Assembly (NCBI GenBank): GCA_905221605.1 | Contig: CAJNDS010000165.1 | Location: 38,501-102,500, forward strand | Length of the DNA stretch: 64,000 bases | From: Symbiodinium natans | Taxonomy: Eukaryota > Sar > Dinophyceae > Suessiales > Symbiodiniaceae | Direction of reading: 5' to 3' | In this document: one piece after another, positions 43,800 to 54,284 of the stretch | Position numbering within the stretch: position 1 is the first letter of the stretch | Layout of the letters: each line of letters begins with the position of its first letter | Notes under the pieces: model-generated | The model's database searches: none | What the model saw: only the letters and a program-made list of their open reading frames with translations | What the model was told of the DNA's origin: nothing | Translations under genes and position numbers: made by a program

Positions 43800-44281
43800 A
43801 CGATATAAACCCTAACCCCCAAACCCTAAACCTGCTTTTCCTTGGAACCACATGTTAGCAACAGATGGTCCACTGCTGAGTTGTTGCTGCTGCTCTTGCT
43901 TTGATTCGTGGATCGTTTCCCCGGCAGAAGCCAATCTGATTCGTCCCCAAACCCTAACACGTAAACCCTAGTATACGCCCCAAACCCTGGATACGGAAGG
44001 GTTTGCTACTAAGATCCCTGATGGCCATGCACAACTTGTGACCTATTTTTGAGATGGGACCCCGCCGTGCAATTCAGCGTTTAGGGTTTAGGGTTTACGG
44101 TTTAGGGTTTAGGGTTTAGGGTTGCAATCTTCACAAGGCCTACGGGTTTCGCCCAGAAATGCATAGACGCAGAGTGACGGCTTCGAGGGCAAGGCTGTCG
44201 TTTAGGATGTTGCTTCTTTGGGGGGGCCTTCTTGAACACTGGCCTTGAAAGCTCCAACCCTAAAACCTACCCCGGAGAAAA

Positions 44282-44312
<31 letters not shown>

Positions 44313-46990
44313 TTACGCCCTAAACTCCGGGCCCCACCCTAAACCCTAAACCCTAAACCCTAAACCCTAAACCCTAAACCCTAAACCCTAAACCCTAAAC
44401 CCTAAACCCCCCAAGCCCCCTCCCTTGCCTCTCCCTGACCAGGTCCAGGCGCCCTCGAAGGTTGCCAAGGCGGCTGACGGTTTCGGATTTCGGGGTCGAG
44501 GGCTTCGGGTTGTTCAGTTTTTTTGCCCTAAAGCCTAAACCCTGAACCCTAAACCCTAAACCCTAAACCCTAAACCCTAAACCCTAAACCCTGAAGGGAC
44601 TTTGCCCCACAAACCCTTTGAACCTTGTTTAGGGTTCAGGGTTTATGGTTTAGGGTTCAGGGTTCAGGGTTTATGGTTTGGGGTTTAGTGTTCTCCTAGT
44701 TCGTCCCTGCAACTTTTGAGAACGAAGACGCGGGACTTGTGCTCCACACCAGGAGCCCCACGAGCATCCAACACTAAACCCTAAGTCCCAAACCCTAATT
44801 CCTACCAACCTAAATCCCAAAGTATTGTTCGACCCTTACAGAGCAGCTGGTTCAGGGTGCAGGGTTAAGGAGCGGGAGACTCTGGAGTATAAGGACCTCA
44901 GACCATAAACCTACAGGGTAGGTGGGGAGGGGCTGTGCTTGGGAAATGCTGGGCTTATGATGTTGTTCAGCGTTTGACGCATTGCAGGTTGAGCTTTGAG
45001 GGGCGTTCATGCAGGAAAAAGGGTCCCGTAGCCCTGCATCTCGGAAACCTTGAAGCCCTTAGACCCGAAAGCCATTCAAACTTAAACCCTCAAACTCAAC
45101 AACAAAACCAACCCTGGGCTTACGGAGGGGCAAATGGGGACCCTAAGCCCTAAACCCTAAACCCTAGACCCTAAACTTTTCGTTCCCCACTGCCGTGAGG
45201 ATAGCATCCAAGCCGCGGGTGTCTCCATAGGAGACTTCAAGGCGGAGGGTTCAGGGTTTAGGATTTAGGGTTTAGGGTTCAGGGTTTAGGATTTAGGGTT
45301 TAGGGTTCAGGGTTTTTGGATTTATGGTTTAGGGTTCCGGGTTTAGGATTTAGGGCTTAGGGTTTGTCGTTGGTGGCGGGCGCGCCAGTTGCCTTGCGTT
45401 TTGCTTGCTTTTAGGGGGCAAGGCCGGGGGGGGGGGGGTTGTTACGTCCTTGTTGTAGTGCGTAGGTTGGAGTCTACTGTGAGCATGCAGAAACCCCCAC
45501 ATCTCTCGCTATTGAGGTGGGGGCTTGAACTCCGCGATCCTACATACGCCGCGACAGTACTGAACCGATGATGCCATTCCTGAATGACCCCCTGGTTCGT
45601 AGTAGGGAATGAGGGAATGAGGGAATGAGGGAATGAGGGCCCTATATATGGTTGTGCGCTGTGCGTTCTGCCCCCCCCCCCCCCCCAAGGGAAACCCTAA
45701 ACCCTAAACCCTAAACCCTAAACCCTAAACCCTAAACCCTAAACCCTAAACCCTAAACCCTAAACCCTAAACCCTAAACAAAACCACCCAGAACCACCCC
45801 CTGGGGGGGGGGGGGGGGTAGGCAGTCTATCTTGTTTTTTTTTTTTTTTGGGGGGGGGGGGGGGGGCCGCCAGGGCGCAACCATATGTACCCTTTAAGTT
45901 GAGGGAATGAGGGAATGAGGGAATGAGGGAATGAGGGAATGAGGGAATGAGGGAATGAGGGAATGAGGGAATGAGGGAATGAGGGCCCTAATTCCCTCAT
46001 TCCCTTCTAAGACCCAGCCAGATGAGAATGGATGTGGCACGTTCAGGGGTAATTATTTGGGTCTTGGACCCTCACTGGTTGAGGCCATGGGCTTAAGGCT
46101 TAAGATTTAGGACTTGCGGGTAGGGTTGAGGGTTGAGGGTTTAGGGTTTAGGCTTTAGGGCTTCCCTTGCTCTTGGCACGTCCTTGAGACCTCACAATGG
46201 GCCCTTTTTGGGGGAAGCCTTATATACCCCTTGTATACCCTATAAAACACAAGGCCCATACTTCAGAAGCTGTTAAAGAAGGTATGGGGCCACATGGAAC
46301 CAGAGAGAAGACCAGGAATTTGTAGGGTTGAGGGCTTTGGGGGTTGTGGGTTTGAAGGGCAGAAACCCTAAACCTAAACCCTAGACCCTAAACCCTAAAC
46401 CCCAAACCCTAAACCCCAAAACCCTAAACCCCAAACCCATGCAGTATGTTTCACAATCGGAACCGAGGCAAGCCAGATGATGTCGCATCCCTACCAAACG
46501 GCTTCGCAGCACCTTTTCCTGGCAGCCACTTTGAGTGGGGTTGAGGCCCAGGCTCTTGAGAACGATGCCGCCAAATGTGGCCTCAGTGGCTTCAAAGCCA
46601 CGAGCAGCTCCGACAAAAATGTTGCTCAAGACTGTTTACACAGATGTCTTCGGAAGAGCCAATGGCCTCCCCTTTACAAAGCTCGCGACGGAACCCATAT
46701 ACACACCAAATCCAGCTTACCCTGAAACCGCAGTAGCTTTCAACCCCCCCCTCCATGAAATCGTAAGCCCCTTGGACCCAACTGCCTTCAGAATTCGGTC
46801 TAAAGTCTAAGGGGTTTTGTTCGGGTTTAGGGTGTGCAGATAATGTCAGGAAGACCCTAGGGCTCCAAAAATGCAAATAGTAAAAGAGTACCTACTTTGG
46901 GCAATTGAGAGCCTTAGGCCTTAGGATAGGGCTCGAAATCGGAAGGTCGCTTTAGGTTTCCGGAGAACCCTATCGGCCCCGAGTATCCCA
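43800..46990. other. repeat-rich stretch, no gene assigned
   Basis: Contents: (CA)n at 44,283-44,312; CCCTAAA arrays at 44,335-44,411, 44,540-44,592 and 45,692-45,779; TTTAGGG/TTCAGGG at 45,247-45,367; the expanded family F element; and a T15G17 tract. The 46,440-46,810 segment is unique and open in several frames on both strands, without recognisable domain. Confidence 0.45.
45588..46018. repeat. expanded family F element with GGGAATGA arrays
   Basis: The left end CCCCCTGGTTCGTAGTAGGG leads into four GGGAATGA units (45,605-45,640); about ten more run from 45,901 to 45,985 and then GGGCCCTAATTCCCTCATTC closes with TTCTAAGACCCAG. Between the two arrays lie poly-C, a CCCTAAA array and a T15G17 tract. 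Confidence 0.7.
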
Positions 46991-47005
46991 GTACCTGCTT
47001 TGCAG

Positions 47006-50000
47006 ACCATCCGCGTGCTGGGAACAGGGGCCTCCTGCCGCGTCGTGCAGGCCAGGAGGGCATCCTGCCCGAAATCTTAAAACCTATACACCCTGTAAAA
47101 CCCTGTAAAACCCTGTAAAACCCTGTAAAACCCTGTAAAACCCTGTAAAACCCTGTAAAACCCTGTAAACCCTATGAACCCTGCCCCTAACGCAGCGACG
47201 GCCGGCGCTGTACCTCAACCTGAACCCTGAGCCCGAAAGCCCCAACAAAATAGGAACAGGATTTTGGGGGTTATTATGGGTTTAGGGCTTCTTGAAGATT
47301 TTGGTGGCCTGGCGTAATATAGGGGCCTCAAGAATTAGAACAGGGTTTTGGGGGGTTATTGTAGTATATTTATAGAGGAACCATAAGGGAGTACCACTAG
47401 CAATTTTTCCGACCACCAATATTAGATGTGAGCACCCTGGCACATTGCCCTGCGGCAGACAACAGCGCCGCGGTGAGGAGGCTTCTGGTGGCGGCATGTG
47501 AATGTCAAGATCCATACCGTCGCACCCTAAACCTAAACCCTAACCCCCTAAACCCTAAACCCTAAACCCCTAAACCCCTAAACCCCTAAACTCTCTCAAA
47601 ATGTCCCTATGTCCGGAAGGGATCAGGAAATGAGCTCAGGATTCGCTGTTTAGGGCTTCTAATGCTCCAGAGCTCATTCAGGGTTTGGATCTCAGGCTGA
47701 GCCCTGAGCCTGTCACCTTGCACACCAACTCTTGAAGTCTGTCGTCAGTTGCATCCGGTCATATCCTGCACGCCGTGGTTCGACGTGAATGAGAAAGCTG
47801 AGCTCTACATTGGAGTGGCCCTGGATGCTCCCTCGATTCCAATGATACAGACCCCTCACACAACGTTGGGGACCTACAAGATCGTCGAACGCTTGCACGT
47901 GAGCACCTTGCTGCATCGTCTCCAGCATGTCATAGATTGGTGGCAACAATTCGCACTTGAACTTATGCCATACGGCAGAGGGTCGCATTGGATCCTTACC
48001 CCGGGCTCCAACGCCGAGCAACTTTTCAGATACCTTCAGGAGTTTCTGAATCGCAGGCCTGTGAACCACACTGATTCCTACAAGCTGCACCCTTGGACTG
48101 GTTAGCCTGGCCAGAGCCCTAAGGTTTAGGGTTTAAGGTTTAGGGTTTAGGGTTTAGGGTTTAGGGTTTCGGGTCCTCTAAACCCTCAAACCACAGGATT
48201 TGGGAGTTGGACCCCTTATTTAGATAGACCCCCAAATAGTAAGATCCCCTTGCAATAAGGACACCCAAAAGGTACCCCGAATTTGGGAGACATTTAGGGG
48301 GCCTGGGCCCGCCAAGTTAGAAGGCTCAGTCCTCAACCCCAAACCCTCTTTGGGACCCTGGGCCCTCAAGAAACGGCTTCTGGGCTTTGGAGCCACAATC
48401 CCTGAAACCCTAAAACCCGTGCAGGTTAAACCCCAAACCCCGAACCTTAAGGCTTAAACCCCAAACCCTAATCCCTATGAACCCTAAACCCTAGATCCTC
48501 TAGCCTAAACCCTATAAACACTATAAACCCTATAAACCCTATAAACCCTGAACCGCACTAAAGGCCCCACATCTTGGCAGGTTCGGCACAAGCTCACCGG
48601 AGGGGAGTATGCGGTGAAGGCGCAATCCTCGGGGACCAAAGTTAAATTTGGGTTTCTGGTTTTGGGGTTTAGGGTTTCTGGTTTTGGGGTTTAGGGTTTA
48701 GGGTTTCGCAATCCTTGGGGACCAAAACCCCCTGGTTCTCAGTAGGAAGTGGGGGAATTAGGGCCCTATACATACCCTTTAGGGGATTACCGAGGGTACC
48801 TCATTCCCTCATTCCCTACTAGGAACCAGCCTAGGGTTTCTGGTTTGGCGTTGGAGGCTTAGGGGTTGAGGCTTATGGACCATAAACCCTTTCAGGGTTC
48901 ACTTCGTCCCAAGGATCTGTAGACTTAACCCCCCCAGACCCCGAAGAACTGAGTTGGAGAGCGGGATTCGATAAGCTGCGCAGTTCCACGCATTCACCCC
49001 CTCGCTGGCCAAAGCTCCTTTTTAGGGTTGAACCCAACAGCATGTGCGTCAGCAAGCTGACAGTACAGCTTCGGATCATCTTAACGTGAAGGTCTCCAGT
49101 CCCAAAGGTTTCAGGTTTCAGCGAGTAGGAATTTTGAATGTGGCACCAAACCCTCCAGGGCCCCTGGAAAAGGTCCGCACCAGCACCAAGCACCGACTCT
49201 GTCGAGCATCATCGCTTTCAGTTTAGGGTTTAGGGTTTAGAGTTAAGGGTTGACGTGTTGCAGTTTAATGTCGTCGAAGGGTCAAAAAAAGGTACCCGCA
49301 TCTTGCAATTGAGGTCTCAGAGGTTCATAGCCCCGCTGAGACCCTCATAATTCACAAGCCCCAAGCCCCAAACCCTAACCCCGATTAGGGCAATCTTTCG
49401 AGGTCCTGAGCAAACGGAAGCTCGTGACCCACGACAAGAAGCTGGAACGTGCCTGCCCCAAGCTAGAAGTAAACGGCGGAGGTTCTGTGATGCGGAGCTT
49501 TCTATACTTAAATGAATCCAGGTATCAATAAAAACATAAACCTATGCTTGTTCATATGAGCAAGCGCCACAACCTCCAACCATTCAAGTAAGCAAGGGGT
49601 GGACACCTCATGTTGCGTCTATTAACACACGCCAGCCGGTCAATCAATCAATCTATCTAGATAAATAAAATGCGTGTAGGTGTACGTACTCATTTGTTTA
49701 GAGATCAGAGTTTACATGGGCCCAACGCTAAGCCCTAAATCCGGGACACCTAAAAGGCACCAACATTTGAATGAGTTGGATTTGAGGTTTAGGCCCTTAA
49801 ACTCTGAACCCTAAACCCTAAACCCTAAGCCCCTAAACCCTAAACCCGAAACCCGAAACCCTAAACCCTGCCAGTCATCCCAGGTGCCATCGCCGAGAAG
49901 CGCGTGCTCGCACGTTTGAGCCATCCGTGCTTGCCTCGGAATCGAAGCTAGGGGCTGCATGTTCAGGGCCGGTAGGTTTAGGGTTTAGGGTTTAGGATTT

Positions 50001-51428
50001 AGGGTTTAGGTTTTAGGGTTGAGGGTTTAGGGTTTAGGGTTTAGGGCTAGAGTTGAGGCCTTAGGGTCGTATCATAGGCTTCCCATCCCAGACCTCTGCA
50101 GAAGAAGCCGTTCAAGGTTTAGGGGTCTAGGGGCTTAGGGTTTTGGGGGCTTAGTGCGGTTGGTTGAAGGGTTTGGGGTGTAAGCCTATAGAGCCGTAAG
50201 ACCCTCAATCAGATTGCGGGGCGTGATTTTAGGGTTCAGGACTTTAATTACCCAGTAAATGCCGCAGGGGTAATTACACCCAGCAATTAAGGCCCGTTTC
50301 ACGGCTACATTAGTTACCCAAAGGGTCCGTGCACCTACACAGTCTATACTTGGGCTTGAAAAAGGGGGTCCTAAGTATGTACTACATAGGTACATGGACC
50401 CTTAGGATTTAGGATTTAGGGTTTAGGGTTTAGGGTTTGGGGTTCAGGGTTTAGGGTTTAGGGTTTAGGGTTTAGGGTTTGGGGTTCAGGGTTTGGGGTT
50501 TGGGGTTTTGGGTTCGGAGTGGCCCTGTTAGTCACGAAATCTGGGCTGCTGCCTCTCTGCAGCAGCCCCACGGCCTCAGTGTCGTTGCAACTGTGGAGTC
50601 CTCAGCCCCCAAACCCTACAGGGCGGGGCCCCCTTACTATACTAACTGTAGTTAAGGGACTTATAACCTAACTTAGGGTCCTTATAACCCAATTTAGGGC
50701 CCTTATAACTCTACTTATAACTAGGGGGCCCCACCCTGTAAACCCTAAGCCCTACAAACCCTAAACCCGATGCCCTTCGGCCGAGGTCCCCTTCTGAAGA
50801 GTCGGCCTGGCAAGGATAGGGCGGCCAATGGTCTGAAGAAAGGGGCTGGTGGCGCTCTGAACAATGGCCCTTGGAAAGAAGGACCTGGGCCCAGGAAAAA
50901 CGCACGGATTATGAGCTCCAGAAGCATCGCATGCGGCCCGGCAAGCGCGAAAGGGCTGCCATGAACAAGCCCATTAGCCAGGGTATCCGCGAACCGCCGC
51001 CGAAGCCTCCGGCACCGCGCCGTCGATCTGGAGACCAGGCAGTTCCGGAACCTAAGACGCCATAGTTAAACCCTGTAAACCCTGTAAACCTTATAAACCC
51101 ACAGCCCAAAAACACGCATCCCCCGTTCCAAGCTACTGAAGCCCCGAAGCTCTAAAACTTGGCACTAGGATGGACCTGAGACCCCCAACAAGCCCAAGCT
51201 CTAAACCATTAACCCTGAACCCTGAAACCCTGAAACCCTAAACCCTAAACCCTAAACCCTAAACCCTAAACCCTAAACCCTAAGCCCTAAGCCCTAAGCC
51301 CTAAGCCCTAAGCCCGAAGCGGCTTTGGGAGGTTCGTTGTCTCACTGCACTGGGCCTTCCAGACGCAGGGGCACCTCTTCCTGGTGCTGGACTACTGTTC
51401 GGGTGCCTGCCTACCCTGCCTGCTGAGG
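47006..51428 (+). CDS. AGC-type protein kinase, N-lobe, five exons (partial)
   Basis: Exons 47,006-47,059, 48,581-48,640, 49,403-49,454, 49,884-49,932 and 51,332-51,428 join in phase. They give, in order: the Gly-rich loop (VLGTGASCRVVQARR), the beta-3 Lys strand (GGEYAVKAQ), a basic alpha-B/C region ending AEKRVLARLSHPCL with the alpha-C Glu, then FVVSLHWAFQTQGHLFLVLD and YCSG covering beta-4, beta-5 and hinge. Spacing and the SLHWAFQT and LDYCSG motifs fit AGC kinases (PKA/PKG/S6K type), which phosphorylate Ser/Thr in the cytoplasm or nucleus. The C-lobe (HRD, DFG) was not found before 56 kb, so the gene is incomplete or broken here; 5' exons are also missing. Four of five donors are GC, one is GT. 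Introns carry CCCTGTAAAA, CCCTAAA and TTTAGGG arrays, a MITE of families A, D, F and I each, and two ORF-like segments. Confidence 0.75.
47089..47182 (-). repeat. CCCTGTAAAA (10-bp) array
   Basis: Eight tandem units in the first kinase intron, a 10-bp repeat that looks like a CCCTAAA relative with an expanded spacer. Confidence 0.92.
47749..48105 (+). CDS. ORF-like segment inside a kinase intron
   Basis: After a GTCAG acceptor a frame of 118 codons stays open to a TAG at 48,103-48,105. It reads LHPVISCTPWFDVNEKAELY at the start, includes PHTTLGTYKIVERLHVSTLL and ends FLNRRPVNHTDSYKLHPWTG. It looks protein-like. It could be an exon of a nested gene, an alternative last exon of the kinase, or an old fragment. 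The opposite strand is also open, so coding is not proven. Confidence 0.4.
   Translation: MHPVISCTPWFDVNEKAELYIGVALDAPSIPMIQTPHTTLGTYKIVERLHVSTLLHRLQHVIDWWQQFALELMPYGRGSHWILTPGSNAEQLFRYLQEFLNRRPVNHTDSYKLHPWTG
48728..48829. repeat. MITE family F copy 3
   Basis: CCCCCTGGTTCTCAGTAGGA at the left and TCATTCCCTACTAGGAACCA at the right are inverted; GGGCCCTATACATACCC inside matches copies 1 and 2. Confidence 0.75.
50317..50405. repeat. MITE family A copy 6
   Basis: AAAGGGTCCGTGCACCTACA at the left, CATAGGTACATGGACCCTTA at the right; it directly abuts a TTTAGGG array at 50,405. Confidence 0.75.
50405..50510 (+). repeat. TTTAGGG array with TTTGGGG/TTCAGGG variants
   Basis: In the fourth kinase intron, about 15 units. 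Another lies at 49,976-50,047 in the same intron. Confidence 0.9.
50617..50740. repeat. MITE family D copy 3
   Basis: CTACAGGGCGGGGCCCCC and GGGGGCCCCACCCTGTA form the ends; interior CTTATAACCCAATTTAGGGC is shared with copy 1. Confidence 0.8.
50895..51065 (+). CDS. putative terminal exon inside the kinase intron, Pro/Arg-rich
   Basis: After a CCCAG acceptor the frame reads EKRTDYELQKHRMRPGKRER and continues to a Pro-rich tail (REPPPKPPAPRRRSGD) ending with TAG at 51,063-51,065. Highly charged, low hydrophobicity, with typical coding GC. Phase does not match the fourth kinase exon, so it would belong to a nested gene or be a remnant. Confidence 0.45.
   Translation, partial: EKRTDYELQKHRMRPGKRERAAMNKPISQGIREPPPKPPAPRRRSGDQAVPEPKTP
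51230..51315 (-). repeat. CCCTGAA to CCCTAAA to CCCTAAG array
   Basis: The unit changes in blocks along the array, ending with five CCCTAAG. It precedes the fifth kinase exon by about 17 bp. Confidence 0.9.
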
Positions 51429-51445
51429 GCTGCGAGCTGATGGGG

Positions 51446-51510
51446 CTTAGGGTTTAGGGTTTAGGGTTTAAGGTTTAGGGTTTAGGGTTTAGGGTTTAGG
51501 GTTTAGGGGG
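51446..51510 (+). repeat. TTTAGGG array after fifth kinase exon
   Basis: About nine units begin 18 bp after the kinase exon, completing the C-rich, exon, G-rich pattern. Confidence 0.9.
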
Positions 51511-51686
51511 ATTTGGGTTGTGGGGTTTAAGGTTTAGAGGTTCAGGGTTTACGGTGTGGGGTTTGGGTGTGCGAGTCGGTGTCAGGGTCGAGGGGAAGAG
51601 TCTATGGATCACCGTTCGTAGCGTTGTTAGGATAGACCGAAGAAGTAGTTCCTAAGTGTAAGATACCAGGCTGGGGATGAGCGAAC

Positions 51687-51715
51687 TTTTTTTTTTTTTT
51701 TTTGGGGGGGGGGGG
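51687..51715 (+). repeat. T17G12 homopolymer junction
   Basis: Seventeen T followed by twelve G. Confidence 0.88.
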
Positions 51716-52816
51716 TTATGAGATTTCGAGTTCGGGTCTGGGCTTTAGGTCAGAATGGGACTCTGACCGAAGATTGTTCCTGGCTATGCCCTCCCTAAAC
51801 CCTAAGCCCTAAGAAACCTAAAACCTCAAAGCCCTAAAAAAAAAATAAATCCCTAAAAACCCTAAAAGCCCTCAAAACCCTAAAACCCCGAAAAGCCCCA
51901 ATACCTACAAACCCTACACTCCGCGAGGCTTCAGAATTGGACCTGAATGCAGTTTCAGGGTTTAGGGTTTAGGGTTTCGGGTTTCGGGTTGGCTGGCCTC
52001 AGCTTGCCTCCGCCGCAGTCTCTACCTGCTACACTGAAGCTGGAGCCCACAAGTGGTGCCGTTATGACACGCCAGACATAGAAGGGTTTAGGGTTTAGGG
52101 TTTGGGGTTTAGGGTTTAGGGTGTAGGGTTTAGGGTCATTCAGCAGTCACCCTATGATCCTCCGAGCCACACAGCCCACAACACCATGTCCACAGCACGG
52201 GGGCTAGGCGCACAACTCTGCACTCAATGAGACGAAGACACAGCATGCCGAACTTTGAACTGCGAGGGTCTTTCTTAGCGAAGAAAGTTCTTTGGGGGTT
52301 TGGGACCTCAGAGCCTATAAGTTAGAAGCATCGCGTACTCACTTGTGCGGCTCTCCTGCCGCTGCCAACTCAGGCGGGGCCCCACCCCACCCCAGCCCGC
52401 CTACCCCCCATCCCATCTGAGTTTTGTAAGGCTGTTGGGTGCAGAGCTTGGGGGTTAAGGTCTAAACCCATAAAACCCTAAACCGTTATCCTTCCGTTTG
52501 TTTGTCTCAAGCTTTGGCTTGAACCGTATGCGACCCCGAATTGTAGTTCCTTCTTGCAAGGGGGGGGGGGGTCCAGCTCGTAGTTTTTGAACCGAACCCG
52601 ATACCTAGCCCGATCTATAAACCCCATAAACCCTATACGGCCACTTCTCTTTGGGCGCCCTCAATCATAGGCGCCACCTTATCACAAGGACCCGGACCAT
52701 AGTCTAGACAAACCACCATATAAACCCTCCAAATCCTGTAAACTCTCTCAACCTTGTAAACTCTCCAAACCCTCCAAGCCCTCAAGAGCCTAAAACCCCT
52801 AAACCCAGACAGTGGC

Positions 52817-52912
52817 CCCTAAACCCTAAACCCTAAACCCTAAGCCCTAAACCCTAAACCCTAAACCCTAAACCCTACACCCTACACCCTACACCCTACA
52901 CCCTAAACCCTA
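52817..52912 (-). repeat. CCCTAAA/CCCTACA array
   Basis: Four successive CCCTACA units form a homogeneous block inside a CCCTAAA array. Confidence 0.9.
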
Positions 52913-52931
52913 ACCCCCCCCCGCCCCCCAG

Positions 52932-53030
52932 GGCGCCATGGACGACGACCTGGCCAAGCCCAGCCCACGCAGAGTGAAGCCGCCCCAGCGCATGCCTGGA
53001 TCTCAGGCCCATGGAGGGCCCTACCACAGG
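52932..53030 (+). CDS. putative exon with GTTTAGGG donor, unknown gene
   Basis: Thirty-three codons from a CCCAG acceptor read GAMDDDLAKPSPRRVKPPQR and MPGSQAHGGPYHR, ending where GTTTAGGG starts at 53,031. The last 12 exon bases recur with one change at about 53,051 after a short telomeric run. An ATG at codon 3 could be a start. It follows the kinase exons by 1.5 kb but does not look like kinase C-lobe. Confidence 0.5.
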
Positions 53031-53416
53031 GTTTAGGGTTTAGGGTTTAGGGCCCTACTACAGGGTTTAGGCTTTAGGGTTTAGGGTTTGGGGTCTAGGG
53101 TTTAGGGTTTTGGGTTTCGTTGCAGCAAACGCCGAGGATCGATAAGGGACGCGCTAAAATGATAGGGTTATTTGATACGATAGGATAAAACTCCGGTAGG
53201 TGAAAACATGGAAAACGACAGACAGAGGACGCGCAAATGCAAAATCAAGCAAGGCTTAAACAAGTAATTTTGACGCCGACTTATCTAGGGAAATTGAGAA
53301 GGAACCCTAATTTATATAATTCCCCACATGATGAGTACGACAAGAAGAGTACTTCCCATTCAGTAGGACTGACAATCAAGGGTAAACGCAGGTTCTGGGA
53401 GATCCTGTTGACCACA

Positions 53417-53521
53417 TTAGGGTTTAGGGTTTAGGGTTTAGGGTTTAGGGCTTAGGGTTTAGGGTTTAGGGTTTAGGGTTTAGGGTTCAGGGTTCAGGGT
53501 TTAGGGTTTAGGGTTTAGGGC
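53417..53521 (+). repeat. TTTAGGG array
   Basis: About 15 units with CTTAGGG and TTCAGGG variants. Confidence 0.92.
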
Positions 53522-54284
53522 TTGCTTCGAACCTTTGGCCCCAGACGCTCGTTATCCCGGTATTCGGCCGGTCCCTCTGCCAGCATGCCCTACCCCTGGG
53601 AAGTACAGCTGTACTACGTAGTAGGATGCATGCCTCTGAGGTGCCGCTGACTGTTGGTCCAAATTCATGGTTTTCGGTGACGGCACGGTTTGAACGGCAT
53701 CGCCCACGTCGGTCTCGACTATCCGCACGGCCCGTGATGAGCCGGCATCACACACTGCTGCATGGATCACACTGTGCTGCTGGCGCGCGCGCGTCTGCAG
53801 CTCTCATTCTCCATAGTCGGCGAGCGACCGTCTGGGTGAGAGGCAGTGTCGAGTCGATGGTCAAAGCAGTGCCTTCACGCTTACCTGACCGACGTACGGT
53901 ATAAAAGTAAGCATTACTATACTAGTTTGAAGACCGATACGTCCACGACATCATCGTGCCCCTTCACGATGGGCGAGTAACGAACCCTAGAGCTAAAAAA
54001 AACTAGGGAGTCCGAACTTCGAAACCCTACCAATCTCAACGCCTCAAGCCCTATACCAAATTCTTCAAGACCGAAGACCGCAAAAGTCCCATGGCTGCAC
54101 CTAGTCTCTATAAACCCTAATCTCTATACTATATATCGATAGATATATATTTATATAGATTATGACTCTAAACCCTCAGCCCTTGAAACTTTCGGCGCCT
54201 TTGTTGGCGCAGGCGCCATCGTCGCCTTCAGAGCCCCGCCGTCGAAGCTTCAAGAGCCGTGACATCCTGGCCCTACAATCTACC
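53522..54284. other. unique stretch, coding status unresolved
   Basis: The 53,552-53,904 part is open on both strands with GC-rich composition but no domain. An AT-rich palindromic patch lies at about 54,118-54,163. A possible exon at 54,213-54,275 reads APSSPSEPRRRSFKSRDIL. Confidence 0.35.

Noticed and set aside
52010-52095. Sixth kinase exon
   Set aside because: Open frames after the CGCAG acceptor do not resemble the alpha-D/alpha-E region and the in-phase frame soon stops.
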